Source of the DNA: an uncultured Oligoflexia bacterium
Lineage (GTDB): Bacteria; Bdellovibrionota; Bacteriovoracia; Bacteriovoracales; Bacteriovoracaceae
Reading direction: 5' to 3'
Assembly (NCBI GenBank): GCA_937120495.1
Contig: CAKZJW010000086.1
Span: 22,526 to 86,525, forward strand
Length of the DNA stretch: 64,000 nucleotides
The position numbers and the translations under genes were made by a program. Shown piece after piece: positions 1-8,954 of this stretch (its first letter is position 1; every line of letters begins with the position of its first letter). The notes below the pieces were generated by a model. That model had not been told where the DNA came from. It did not search any database and saw nothing but the letters and a program-made list of their open reading frames with translations.

Positions 1-889
1 CGTACGAGTAGTATTCTGCAGCATCATAAGCTCTGTCATACTCATTGGGATTAAAATCAAATAGACGCTCGTTGATTTGAGCATTACTTTTTTTATCATT
101 GAGTTCAGCGTAAAGGTATTGTATCTTTTCGAGTTCTTTGTATTTGTTATCAATCGACTTAGCTGTATGGTTTTCAAGAAAACGTGGATTTTGATAAAAT
201 TGTTGGCCATCTCGAGAGTTTGCAAAATATGCTAAGTAGCTTATAAGGGCATTTTTAGTTTCACCCTTGATTTCATAGGCTTGAGCAAGATACTTTTTTA
301 GGTGAATTTTCTCTGGATTAACTTTTTCAATCTTTCTAATATTGTTGATTACACCATCAACATTTTGCACACTCAGAAGGTAGGCTAAATTTACTTCAAG
401 CACTTTGGGGCTTTTAGATTCGAAAAGCAATCGGCCAATTCTTTTTGCATCGGGGTATTTTTTTAGCCATAGGTAGCCATTTAATATACGGATTAATTCA
501 TCGTAATAACTTTTATTATCTTTATTTAAAGAGATAATTTCCTCGTCAACTTTTAAGGCTTTATATGTAAAACCTCCCCATGTGTAGAGCTGAGAGAGAT
601 CCTTTTTAAACTCAATGTTTTTAGGTAAAACCTGCGTAAGCTTTAATTGTATATTTGTAGCTTTGGAAATATTCCCATGTATAACGAAATAGTCTTTTAG
701 TTTTTTTAGTACAGGTATTGAAGCAATGTTTTGGCTTTTCGACTTATCAAAATAGTAAAGAGCCTCGTCATACTTAAAACTATTAAAGTAAATAATACCC
801 ATTTTTGCATCATTTGGAATGCTAAGAATCGTAAGCACTGTGATCAAAGTTAAGAAAAGGATTACTTTTGGTAATTCAGTTAGAGTCAT
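1..889 (-). CDS. Membrane-anchored TPR-like protein, possibly PelB/PelE-like (partial, runs off left edge)
   Basis: Open reading frame of about 296 codons with no stop before the window edge, so the C-terminus lies outside. The start ATG at 889 follows GGAG at good spacing and overlaps the last 14 bases of the upstream deacetylase gene, which points to translational coupling. The protein begins with one hydrophobic segment (about residues 5-25) and continues with helical pairs of TPR type, for example the YFNSFKYDEALYYFDK stretch. Pel exopolysaccharide loci pair the deacetylase PelA with TPR membrane proteins (PelB, PelE), so a scaffold or export role is plausible. The specific Pel assignment is inference; the TPR-like character is seen directly. 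Confidence 0.6.
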   Translation of the reverse strand, partial: MTLTELPKVILFLTLITVLTILSIPNDAKMGIIYFNSFKYDEALYYFDKSKSQNIASIPVLKKLKDYFVIHGNISKATNIQLKLTQVLPKNIEFKKDLSQLYTWGGFTYKALKVDEEIISLNKDNKSYYDELIRILNGYLWLKKYPDAKRIGRLLFESKSPKVLEVNLAYLLSVQNVDGVINNIRKIEKVNPEKIHLKKYLAQAYEIKGETKNALISYLAYFANSRDGQQFYQNPRFLENHTAKSIDNKYKELEKIQYLYAELNDKKSNAQINERLFDFNPNEYDRAYDAAEYYSY

Positions 890-2954
890 TTATTAACTCC
901 ATGTATACTTTTTGTTTTAACTTTTTAAGTTTTAATTTGTATGTGTTTGGTTTTGTCTTTGTAATGTTAAAACCTTTTGTTTTTTTTATTTTTTTATTGC
1001 TTACAATAACCAGTTCTTTTCCATAAAGAGAGTTAAATTGAAAGCTTATTTTATTATCTTTTGATTTATAGTTACTAATAAGCCCTTGACTTGATTCAAT
1101 GAATGTTTGCTCTGTTGGCTTATTGTCTATTTTTATTTGTGCATCTTTCTTTGATTGATCAAGATGGATGTAGGTACTTCCGTTTTTGTGATTAAATCCT
1201 ACAATATTTTTTGACTCTAGCATGTTTGGATATACTACCTTATCGTATCGAAAAGTTTTAATCTCATCAGCATTTGTGATTTTGAAAGAGTTGTTTTTAG
1301 TTTTGAAAACATTCACTTTCGTGAAATTTTGTGCAAGCTTTATATAGTGGGATGTTTTAATCGGAATTATTTGTTGAGTTAGTGACCATTCATACAGTGA
1401 TTGTAGAGCAATTAGTGCACTTCTTTTTTCAGCACTATAAAAATGATAGTAAATATTGATTGGCTTAATTCGAGTCGGAACTTCTGTATTTCTAAAAGTT
1501 TCAATAGCTTTACTAAATCCACTAAAAGGGCCCTGCCAAAGATTGGTGTAAGTATTTTCATTGGACATTGATGAATATATTTGTAGGTAGGGTCCAACTT
1601 TTCTATAGAGCGGATACAGGTGTGTTAAGCTTGGGTATCGACTATCAAACCTTGAGTCACCACCATTCATATTTAAAAAACCATTTTTATAAATGACTTT
1701 AAGGGCTTCTTCTTCTGGACGACAAGAACCTGACCAGAAAAGAACATTTGTTATATTTTTTTCTGTCGCAAACTTATTAACAAAGTCCATTGAGTCTTCA
1801 ATTTCAAATTTATAATCTAGTTTTTCATAATTAGGTATATCGTAAGCTACAATAATTTTACTTTTTTTAGCTTTCTTTATATCGGCATAAATTTCTAGCT
1901 CTGCTTTGTCTGGGATTTGCATCCAGCTTAGTGGGTGTGAGTAGGTATGTGATGCGAGCTCTATATAAGGTGACTTGTAAAAATCTTTTACTATCTTAGT
2001 TATTCTTTTACTTCCTAGAAGGGCTTCGTCAATTTCAGCCGCAACTATTGATGCCGTCACAGGGAGTTTGAACTTATTGATTACTCTGTTGAGGATTATT
2101 TCTCCGCACAGAGACTTTCTATCTATGAGAGATACACTTATAAATGAATCACCGTCAATATGAGAATAAAAAATTCGATTACCAAAAAGAGTAGTTGTAT
2201 CTGGAATTGGGTAAAGTTCTTTCTCGAAAAGCCAATCGATTAGAAGGTGAGGGTTTATTCTCCATTGAGTTACATCGTTAAAGTCATTCTGGTAAATCTC
2301 ATAGCCGCTAGCTACAAAAAATATTTTTTTGTTTTTGAATATAACGTCACTTGAAGTCTTTTCAAACTTATTTCTCAGTCTAAGAAGAACTGAGGTTCCC
2401 TTAAGTGCTTTAAGACCTTTGTATGGAGATATTTCATTTTTTAAGCTTCTTTCATACTCTATATTTGAACTTGGTGTAAGCATCTCTAGGCTAAGTGCAA
2501 GTGGATTTTCAAGATAGTAGTTACTAAGCGAAAAGCCTAATGGCTTTATAGCCTTATTAATATAATTTAAGCTGACATCTTTTTTCTTGTCCGTTGTTAT
2601 AAACGGCAGGTGACCGAGAATAAGAACCTTTTTATTCTTTTTAGAAAACTCAGTGATAAGCCTTAGTACATTCTTGGGTTGAAAGTTTGATTCGTCAGCA
2701 ACCCAACTTATTAAAGCTTTGAAGTTTTTAATATTTGAAAATATTGATTTTGGAATTTTTTTTCCAATATCAAGGTACTTTGCCTTTACACCGTGATGAT
2801 TTAATAGGACTTCAAGTTTTTGATGGGTAAGGCTTTGGATATAATCTTTTGAAGGTGTTTCTGTGCTGTCCCATAAAACAAGAACTTCTCTTTGGATAGG
2901 TTGAGCTGCTGCAACTTGTAGAAGGCATAGAGTTAATAGTAAAATCCTGATCAT
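876..2954 (-). CDS. Secreted PelA-like polysaccharide deacetylase (CE18-type) without glycoside hydrolase domain
   Basis: 692 residues with a signal peptide (about 1-17). Residues 20-250 form an alpha/beta region; residues 255-530 hold the deacetylase core with the metal motif HIDGD (His265, Asp267, Asp269) and a second His motif ASHTYSHP (His336, His340); residues 550-690 look like a beta-rich C-terminal domain. The phrase FYSHIDGDSF is typical of the PelA deacetylase family, which partially removes acetyl groups from a periplasmic GalNAc-rich polymer. P. aeruginosa PelA is about 950 residues and starts with a hydrolase domain; that part is absent here. The overlapping TPR gene downstream supports an exopolysaccharide locus. 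A different polysaccharide deacetylase role cannot be excluded. Confidence 0.65.
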   Translation of the reverse strand: MIRILLLTLCLLQVAAAQPIQREVLVLWDSTETPSKDYIQSLTHQKLEVLLNHHGVKAKYLDIGKKIPKSIFSNIKNFKALISWVADESNFQPKNVLRLITEFSKKNKKVLILGHLPFITTDKKKDVSLNYINKAIKPLGFSLSNYYLENPLALSLEMLTPSSNIEYERSLKNEISPYKGLKALKGTSVLLRLRNKFEKTSSDVIFKNKKIFFVASGYEIYQNDFNDVTQWRINPHLLIDWLFEKELYPIPDTTTLFGNRIFYSHIDGDSFISVSLIDRKSLCGEIILNRVINKFKLPVTASIVAAEIDEALLGSKRITKIVKDFYKSPYIELASHTYSHPLSWMQIPDKAELEIYADIKKAKKSKIIVAYDIPNYEKLDYKFEIEDSMDFVNKFATEKNITNVLFWSGSCRPEEEALKVIYKNGFLNMNGGDSRFDSRYPSLTHLYPLYRKVGPYLQIYSSMSNENTYTNLWQGPFSGFSKAIETFRNTEVPTRIKPINIYYHFYSAEKRSALIALQSLYEWSLTQQIIPIKTSHYIKLAQNFTKVNVFKTKNNSFKITNADEIKTFRYDKVVYPNMLESKNIVGFNHKNGSTYIHLDQSKKDAQIKIDNKPTEQTFIESSQGLISNYKSKDNKISFQFNSLYGKELVIVSNKKIKKTKGFNITKTKPNTYKLKLKKLKQKVYMELINDSN

Positions 2955-2995
2955 TTTAGAATTCTACTTGAATAATTTTAAGAAGTTAAATCTTT

Positions 2996-3820
2996 TTAGG
3001 GGATAATTATGTCGGTTCGCGTTATGTATTCATATCCACTTTTACCATTGTATTTTGAGGGAACGAGACAATCTCCTCGAGTAGAACTTTGGCTTGGACC
3101 GTGGGAGTAAACGCCTATGACTTGTGACTTTGAATTGAAAACAGGAGATCCTGAATTACTCTTAGCAGCATCGACTGTCGCTTTAAAGAAGCTTTTATAG
3201 ATCTTCTTAATATTTGCTTCTGTTGATAGTTTTAATGGCAAACCATGTGGAGAGCCAATCATATAAATATTATCATTTAGTTCAGGTGATGCAGCAGCTA
3301 ATTCTAGTGGCTGTATGTCTAGAACTTCTTTTGTTAGTTCTATTAGAGCAAAGCTTGTTTTGTATTTTGTAGAGTATTTTCTTTTTAAGATCTGCTTACA
3401 CTTATAAACATGTTCCTTCTTGCTAGTTATTGGATTGTGATATTTAGATTTTTTTGTGTAATTAAAGACCCATGAATTATTGTCACAATCGAATTGGTTT
3501 TTAACACATGTCGCACTTGTTAGTAGTTTGTTTTTATTTACTAAGAAACCTGTGCATTTACCCACGCTATATTGATTTGAAAATTTAAAGCTTGAGCAAT
3601 AATTAAAAGCTCGAAGACTTTGAGTCTGTAAACGATAGTAATCGCCTTTGTCGAGAAGTGCCTTTTTATCAACTTGAATTGCAATTGCTTTTGATTGGTC
3701 TTTGATAAGGTTATCATCTATTTCAAAATAATCTTTGCGGGAATCTTCAGCGTATACTGACTTATTTTGTGCACAAACATACGAGGATAAAACAATACTA
3801 AAGAGAATAAAAAATTTCAT
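2996..3820 (-). CDS. Secreted trypsin-fold (S1) protein lacking catalytic His and Asp
   Basis: 274 residues from the ATG at 3820, chosen because it gives a signal peptide (MKFFILFSIVLSSYVCA) and follows AAGGA; a longer upstream frame merely overlaps the transporter gene. The chymotrypsin fold is recognisable: CTGFLV, the hallmark position TSATC where TAAHC or TAGHC is expected, SFALIEL where DxALI is expected, and SNSGSPVF around the nucleophile. Ser223 is present, but the catalytic His is Thr104 and the catalytic Asp is Ser156. It is therefore probably a protease homologue acting as a binding protein or decoy rather than an active enzyme. Its SD overlaps the stop codon of the upstream transporter (TAAGGA), so the two are co-transcribed. 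Confidence 0.8.
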   Translation of the reverse strand: MKFFILFSIVLSSYVCAQNKSVYAEDSRKDYFEIDDNLIKDQSKAIAIQVDKKALLDKGDYYRLQTQSLRAFNYCSSFKFSNQYSVGKCTGFLVNKNKLLTSATCVKNQFDCDNNSWVFNYTKKSKYHNPITSKKEHVYKCKQILKRKYSTKYKTSFALIELTKEVLDIQPLELAAASPELNDNIYMIGSPHGLPLKLSTEANIKKIYKSFFKATVDAAKSNSGSPVFNSKSQVIGVYSHGPSQSSTRGDCLVPSKYNGKSGYEYITRTDIIIP

Positions 3821-3827
3821 AATTTCC

Positions 3828-5051
3828 TTAAATTTTAAGACTGATAAAATATAGACTAAAACACGTGAAAAAGACAAGACCGATATAACATAGAACGATT
3901 TCAGGCCTTTTGTAGCGGTGTTTCTCTGGAATTTCATCACTAATTATGACTTTGAAATTTAGATACGCGTATATAGGGGCAGCAACAAATGAGACACTCG
4001 TCGCTATATCAACTAGAAGTTTCATGTTTTTAATATAGAAACTAAGTATTACACTTGCACCAATTGAAGTTAGCATCACCCAAAGCGTTTGAGACTTTAA
4101 TACATTATAAACTCCAAATTCTTTAAAGCTCTCGCTTGTAATTCTACCAAATGCATCTAGGCAAGTTATAGTTGTGCTAAGCATTGTTGTAAATGCCGCA
4201 GCTGCGATAAGAATATATGCCCAACTGCCTAAAGAGTTTGTGTAAAGTGAGATTAATTGAGAAGAAAATCCTGTTGCACTTGCTGCAAATTTCTCTCCTG
4301 TTGGGTGCATGATTATTGCTCCAAGCGAAAGGAAAGCTATTGCTAAAATCGCAGTTCCAATAAAACCGATATTAAAATCTAGGAGAGAGTCCTTTATTGA
4401 AATTTTAGAATCTTTTAATTTTGCTACTGTCCAAAGAGAGTGCCATACGGGGATATCCATTGGTGCAGGCATCCAGCCTATAAGTGCGATAAAGAAAAAT
4501 ATATCTGCTGTATTTAAAAATGAAAATGATCTTGTTGGCGTTTCACTAGGTGTAATTGTTGTAAAGGATGCGATAACTGAAAAAAGAGTTGTTACTGTTA
4601 GAAGAATTATAACAAACTTAATAAAGCTATCTAGAATTTGATATTTGCCTATAATAATCAACAAAGCAGAAAAAGTTAAAATGATATATGCTTGAGAAAT
4701 TAAATTGATGGGTAGGCCAAATATTTCAGAGAATAAACCTGCACTCACTATCGTTACGGCGGCTTGAATGGTGAACATAGTTGTTAAAGTCATTATTAGA
4801 AAAGTTGCTACGGCCCAGCGACCTTGTTTTCTGTATGCTGAAAGTAAGCTTTTACCTGTAAGTGTCGTGTAGAGAGGGCCGATTTTATAAAATGGATATT
4901 TTAATACATTGGCCAAGAGGATTACCCAGACTAATTCAAAGCCGTAGTTAGCACCTGCTCTAGTGGATTGGACAAGGTGGCTTACTCCAATTGCAGCAGC
5001 AGCATAGAGAAGACCAGGGCCAAGTTTATTAATGGTACTGCGAAGCGACAT
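3828..5051 (-). CDS. Nramp-superfamily divalent metal transporter (divergent)
   Basis: 407 residues, almost entirely hydrophobic with about 11 transmembrane helices. The opening GPGLLYAAAAIGVSHLVQST and the helix-6 segment GWMPAPMDIPVW match the layout of Nramp (SLC11) proteins, which carry Mn, Fe or related ions into the cytoplasm. The helix-1 DPGN motif that binds the metal in classical Nramps is not present (IGVSH occupies the region), so substrate may differ, as it does in Nramp-related Mg transporters. The start at 5049-5051 is preceded by AGGA. Divergent from the serine hydrolase gene, with an 86-base gap. Family assignment is fairly secure; substrate is unknown. Confidence 0.75.
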   Translation of the reverse strand: MSLRSTINKLGPGLLYAAAAIGVSHLVQSTRAGANYGFELVWVILLANVLKYPFYKIGPLYTTLTGKSLLSAYRKQGRWAVATFLIMTLTTMFTIQAAVTIVSAGLFSEIFGLPINLISQAYIILTFSALLIIIGKYQILDSFIKFVIILLTVTTLFSVIASFTTITPSETPTRSFSFLNTADIFFFIALIGWMPAPMDIPVWHSLWTVAKLKDSKISIKDSLLDFNIGFIGTAILAIAFLSLGAIIMHPTGEKFAASATGFSSQLISLYTNSLGSWAYILIAAAAFTTMLSTTITCLDAFGRITSESFKEFGVYNVLKSQTLWVMLTSIGASVILSFYIKNMKLLVDIATSVSFVAAPIYAYLNFKVIISDEIPEKHRYKRPEIVLCYIGLVFFTCFSLYFISLKI

Positions 5052-5137
5052 ACTAATATCCTAATTAAGTTACAATAACTTATGATTTATAAAAAAGATT
5101 AAGTTGTCAATTTTAGACAAGTATTGAACAATTTGGA

Positions 5138-6274
5138 ATGTTTAGATTTGCGATTTTATTTTTAATGCTTTCAGCATCTTCTTTTGCCAATTGTTTTGAT
5201 GTTAGGCCATCAAGTTTATCTATCGAGCCAAAGTTAAAGCTTAAAATTGAAAAATTAATTCAAAATACAATTGATTCAACGAACTTAACTTCACTTTCTA
5301 TTTTAATTGGAACTTCAAGCAAGAGTGTCTATGCAAAGGCCTTTGGTTATGTTTCAAAAACTAAGCCAAACTCTTTAGATATGATTTATGACCTAGCATC
5401 TATAACAAAAGTGTTTACGGCATCAGCACTATTAAAAGAGTTAGAATCAAAAGATATTGATATTTCTACTAAGATGAATAAATTATTAGACCCTAAAAAC
5501 ACAAACTCTTTAAAAGATAAGATATCTATTGAGGATCTTCTTCGCCACGAGTCTGGATTTAAGTCAGGGCTGTTAAATAGAGAGTTTGGACAAAATACTG
5601 AAGAGAGTTGGAATAATATTGTAAATTTAATACCGACAAAAAAATACAAAAGATTTCTATATTCAGATATCAACTATTTACTTCTTGGTAAAATCTTGGA
5701 AAAAGTCAGCTCTGAGACCCTACATAAATCAATCGAAAGACTATTGTTAAAACCTCTAAATCTAGAAAATACATACTTTGCACCTAAGGGAGTTTTGTGT
5801 GGGGATTGCGCACCTACTTCGAAGGGGCAAGTTGTGATGAAGACACATGATCCTACGGCCCATAAGCTTGGTGGAGGAGTTGGAAGTGCTGGAATATTTT
5901 CAAATCTTTATGATCTTGGAAAGTTTGCCTCTATCTTCTTAAACAAAGGAAAGTTTTGCGGTAAAAGAATTCTTTCGTCAAAACAAGTAAGAGAGATGAC
6001 ATTAAAGAAGCATAACTCTTCTCGAGGACTTGGTTTTGATATATCGAGTGCCTACTCTAATAGACCCAGAGGAGATTATTTTAACTTGAATAAATCTTTT
6101 GGACATACTGGATATACGGGAACTAGTTTGTGGATAGATCCAGTGTTTGATGTGTTCGTCGTTGTTTTAACTAACTCGGTAATTAATCCAAAAGCAAAAA
6201 AAATATTTTTAGATCTTAATAAGAGTATTTCTACTTTAATTGGTAAGTCTTTCTCGAATAACAAATCTTTTTGA
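5138..6274 (+). CDS. Secreted serine hydrolase of the beta-lactamase / PBP-like family (PF00144)
   Basis: 378 residues with a signal peptide ending near residue 17. The three active-site motifs of class C-type serine beta-lactamases and DD-peptidases are visible: SITK (nucleophile Ser88, Lys91), YSD (Tyr175 to Asp177, in place of YxN) and HTG (residues 323-325, in place of KTG). Members act as D-alanyl-D-amino acid hydrolases, esterases or lactamases in the periplasm or outside the cell. The sequence gives no reason to call antibiotic resistance; peptidoglycan or ester hydrolysis is more likely. The last 44 bases overlap the convergent TgpA-like gene. Confidence 0.85.
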   Translation: MFRFAILFLMLSASSFANCFDVRPSSLSIEPKLKLKIEKLIQNTIDSTNLTSLSILIGTSSKSVYAKAFGYVSKTKPNSLDMIYDLASITKVFTASALLKELESKDIDISTKMNKLLDPKNTNSLKDKISIEDLLRHESGFKSGLLNREFGQNTEESWNNIVNLIPTKKYKRFLYSDINYLLLGKILEKVSSETLHKSIERLLLKPLNLENTYFAPKGVLCGDCAPTSKGQVVMKTHDPTAHKLGGGVGSAGIFSNLYDLGKFASIFLNKGKFCGKRILSSKQVREMTLKKHNSSRGLGFDISSAYSNRPRGDYFNLNKSFGHTGYTGTSLWIDPVFDVFVVVLTNSVINPKAKKIFLDLNKSISTLIGKSFSNNKSF

Positions 6275-8105
6275 ATCGTTCTATTTCAACTGTTCTTTTT
6301 GAATACTTTAGTTCTTCGTAATGTGTAATTAAGCCTTTCGCTCTTGGATAAGGACTCGTCTTTTTTCTTATTGTGGAAAGATTGTCAGTGCTTAGGATTT
6401 GAGCACCCTTCTTATTCATTTTTTCAATAAAGTAATTAAAGTATTTGTCATATTTGTTAGAGAATTGTTTTTTTGATTTTGGTAAAAAAAGATAAAGGAT
6501 AACGAAAAATAGAAGTAAAAAAACTCCAATTATAAAAAATGACTTCCTGTTTATCTTTAGCTTTTGAGATAAGCTTTCTTGTTCATTAATATCGTAATTA
6601 TCTAAAAGAAGACTGAGTTTGTAGTTTGCAAAGCTCCAAGCTTTTTGTAGATCTCGCAAAATATTAGAATCCGAATCAAATGCGTTCATAAGGTCGGATT
6701 CATTGGTCGTAAAATATGTTTCTCCACCTAAATTAATTCTTGTCGGATTTATAAAAGACGTTGGATCTAGTCGAACCCATCTTTTATTATCAAGAACTTC
6801 AACCCACGCATGAGCATCATTTGAGCTAACTGTATAGTATCCACCTAGTTCGTTAAAGATACCACCTTGAAAACCTGACACTAATCTAGTTTGAAAGCCT
6901 AGGTATCGAAGTGTGATACCTAAAAAACTAGCATAGTGAGAGCAGTAACCAGTTTTTCTATTCATAAACTTAGTTAATGTTGTCACATCTCCTGGTGACA
7001 ATGAATATGAGTATTTATTTTTAATTAAATACGACTTAAATTTTCTAATTATCTTTGGAAGACTACTATCTTTAAGTTCTAGTTGCTCTACAAATAGTCT
7101 CATCTTCTTTGGTATAAATGGTGGGAGTTGAGTATACGCTTTCTTGTTTCTACTTTTGTTGTGAATCTGGTAGCCATTAAGTGAACTGACAGCACTAACT
7201 ATACTCTTTCTGCCTTTTTGATAAAAAAAGTATGAGTTTGATGTTTTATCTCTGTAGTATCTCAGATTACTCGACTCTACTTTGTAAGGTGTATCGAGTA
7301 AAATTAAATCTTGCCCTAAGTCTTGTTCATATTTTATTTTGTAATGCAGTGGATTTCTAAGTTTTATCTTATGCCTTTTTGGGGTTAAGTTTTTGCTACT
7401 CCAGTTAAATCCATCGGTATATGTATGTATTCTGCCTCGCCAATATAGATTTCTAGGGGATAACCTTTTATTTGTTTCTGCAATAAAAGCTGTTTGTCCT
7501 GATTGTTGAAGGTTAAGGACAGAAGAGTTGTCTATCGTTTTGCTGTAACCAATTTTGCCTTTTTGGGGAGAGTGTCTTCTAGGAAAGAAGCCGTTAAACC
7601 TTGGGAAGAATAAAAATAAAATGGAAATGATAACTAAACTTATAAGAGATTCTGTTCCAGCAATTTTTTTAATTTTTATAAAACGAAGAGGATGAGTTTG
7701 GCTTGAGTCGTCTTTGTCAAAAGTTAAAAATATAAAAGCTACTGAATAAATCATAACGAAAAAATAGCTTAAATTGGTTTTAAGTAAGCTAAAGCTTGCT
7801 ATCCACAATATACCGAGTATTCTTGCTGTTTTATCATTTTTAATCTTTGAAAAATGAATTCTTAGCATGCAACTCAGGGCCAAAAAACTAATCATGGGTT
7901 CAGGTAAAAAATAAGAGTTAAAATCTTGTTTTAGTTGAATGACGATCGCTAGCGCTATTGCGATAGAGATATATTTTCCTATCTTAGGTATAAAACCACA
8001 AAGAACAAGTAAAAATAAAAGTATCGATAGAAGAGGTGTAAGAAACTCGAGACTGAGAAGGGGAAATGGCATCAAAACGATCAGAAAAAGTTGTGAGACT
8101 TTCAT
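6231..8105 (-). CDS. TgpA-like membrane transglutaminase (DUF3488-TGase core-DUF4129 layout)
   Basis: 624 residues. The first 180 residues contain several membrane helices, followed by a periplasmic region with a transglutaminase/cysteine-protease core: Cys388 in TGYCSHYAS, His432 in DAHAWVE and Asp447 in RLDPT form the triad. One further membrane helix lies near residue 525, followed by a short cytoplasmic tail. This is the layout of P. aeruginosa TgpA and its many relatives, encoded with MoxR ATPases and DUF58 proteins. The ATG overlaps the stop of the DUF58 gene (ATGA), so it is the last gene of the run. The substrate is unknown in this family. Confidence 0.9.
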   Translation of the reverse strand: MKVSQLFLIVLMPFPLLSLEFLTPLLSILLFLLVLCGFIPKIGKYISIAIALAIVIQLKQDFNSYFLPEPMISFLALSCMLRIHFSKIKNDKTARILGILWIASFSLLKTNLSYFFVMIYSVAFIFLTFDKDDSSQTHPLRFIKIKKIAGTESLISLVIISILFLFFPRFNGFFPRRHSPQKGKIGYSKTIDNSSVLNLQQSGQTAFIAETNKRLSPRNLYWRGRIHTYTDGFNWSSKNLTPKRHKIKLRNPLHYKIKYEQDLGQDLILLDTPYKVESSNLRYYRDKTSNSYFFYQKGRKSIVSAVSSLNGYQIHNKSRNKKAYTQLPPFIPKKMRLFVEQLELKDSSLPKIIRKFKSYLIKNKYSYSLSPGDVTTLTKFMNRKTGYCSHYASFLGITLRYLGFQTRLVSGFQGGIFNELGGYYTVSSNDAHAWVEVLDNKRWVRLDPTSFINPTRINLGGETYFTTNESDLMNAFDSDSNILRDLQKAWSFANYKLSLLLDNYDINEQESLSQKLKINRKSFFIIGVFLLLFFVILYLFLPKSKKQFSNKYDKYFNYFIEKMNKKGAQILSTDNLSTIRKKTSPYPRAKGLITHYEELKYSKRTVEIERFKKICYSRKTYQLK

Positions 8106-8953
8106 TGTGATGCCTCACTAAGTAGTTTTAACGAGTTTATAAAATGTTCATGCCCAAAAGAGCTTTGTAGGTAAATTCCATTTATTTCTAAACTCCACGA
8201 AATTTTATATTTATGATAATGATGTACTAAATAGCTAATTTTTTTTATTTTTAGTTCAAAATCACCTTTTACTAAATTTAAGTCTAAGTGTTTAATTTCC
8301 AAGCTATCAGATTCAAATTTTTTCCATAATAATGCATTGTTTTTTGCATAGATTTTCCAGTTTATTCTACTGGAGGGAAGATCATTAGTGTATAGTATAT
8401 GTTCTTTAAAATCTTCATCCTGATTATCCTTCATGTTCGATCTATTTAAAATGTCTTCAAGTTTAAAGCTATCTTTTTGAGGATAGATATATAATTTTTT
8501 ATTTATTTTGATGAATCTCCAACAATAAAAGAGTTTGAAGTGACCTGTTGTGTACACCTTAAGCTTTTTAAACTGATAAACGCCTCTTGCTAAGGAAAGA
8601 GTGTTGATAGGTAACGTCTCTTTATCAGCATTAACGAGTTCAAAATTTAAATTTTCAGTGTCTCTATTATTATTTACCGAGGCTTCAATCTTTTCTTGAG
8701 CATATGAATTTTCTATTTCTATTTTTGAGAATTTAAACTTATCAATTAATGAGTGAGTTTTAAGCATTTGGATTAAAAAAACTGTTAGCATCCAAAACGC
8801 GATAATTAATGTTTGATTATTTGTATAGGTTAAACCAATTAAAAAAATTGTAAAAAGAATGCCCGTATAGATAAAACCTAATTTTGTAGGAATAATATAA
8901 ACTCTACTTCTATTGAGAGTATAGGTGTTTATTCTCTCCAGTAGAAATTGCAA
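8102..8953 (-). CDS. DUF58-family membrane protein, partner of MoxR
   Basis: 283 residues with two membrane helices near residues 25-65 and a soluble domain. The signature of DUF58 proteins is present: SRINWKIYAKNNALLWKKFE corresponds to the usual D-P-R-x-I-x-W-K-x-x-A-R...E stretch. The start is TTG at 8953; AAGG lies 7 bases upstream and no better ATG exists, and the codon is 1 base from the MoxR stop. DUF58 proteins often carry a von Willebrand A-like fold and act with MoxR AAA+ ATPases and TgpA-like proteins; this gene sits exactly between those two. The protein is short for the family and its C-terminus is poorly conserved. Confidence 0.8.
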   Translation of the reverse strand: MQFLLERINTYTLNRSRVYIIPTKLGFIYTGILFTIFLIGLTYTNNQTLIIAFWMLTVFLIQMLKTHSLIDKFKFSKIEIENSYAQEKIEASVNNNRDTENLNFELVNADKETLPINTLSLARGVYQFKKLKVYTTGHFKLFYCWRFIKINKKLYIYPQKDSFKLEDILNRSNMKDNQDEDFKEHILYTNDLPSSRINWKIYAKNNALLWKKFESDSLEIKHLDLNLVKGDFELKIKKISYLVHHYHKYKISWSLEINGIYLQSSFGHEHFINSLKLLSEASQ

Positions 8954-8954
8954 G

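Noticed and set aside
3821..3940. N-terminal extension of the trypsin-fold protein
   Set aside because: It overlaps the transporter coding region and would bury the signal peptide; ATG 3820 has SD and signal peptide.
4309..4641. Plus-strand frame of 110 codons inside the Nramp-like gene
   Set aside because: Composition is that of a shadow frame; no motif or SD.
5138..6274. Antibiotic-resistance beta-lactamase
   Set aside because: Active-site motifs only define the broad PF00144 family, which mostly has other hydrolytic roles.
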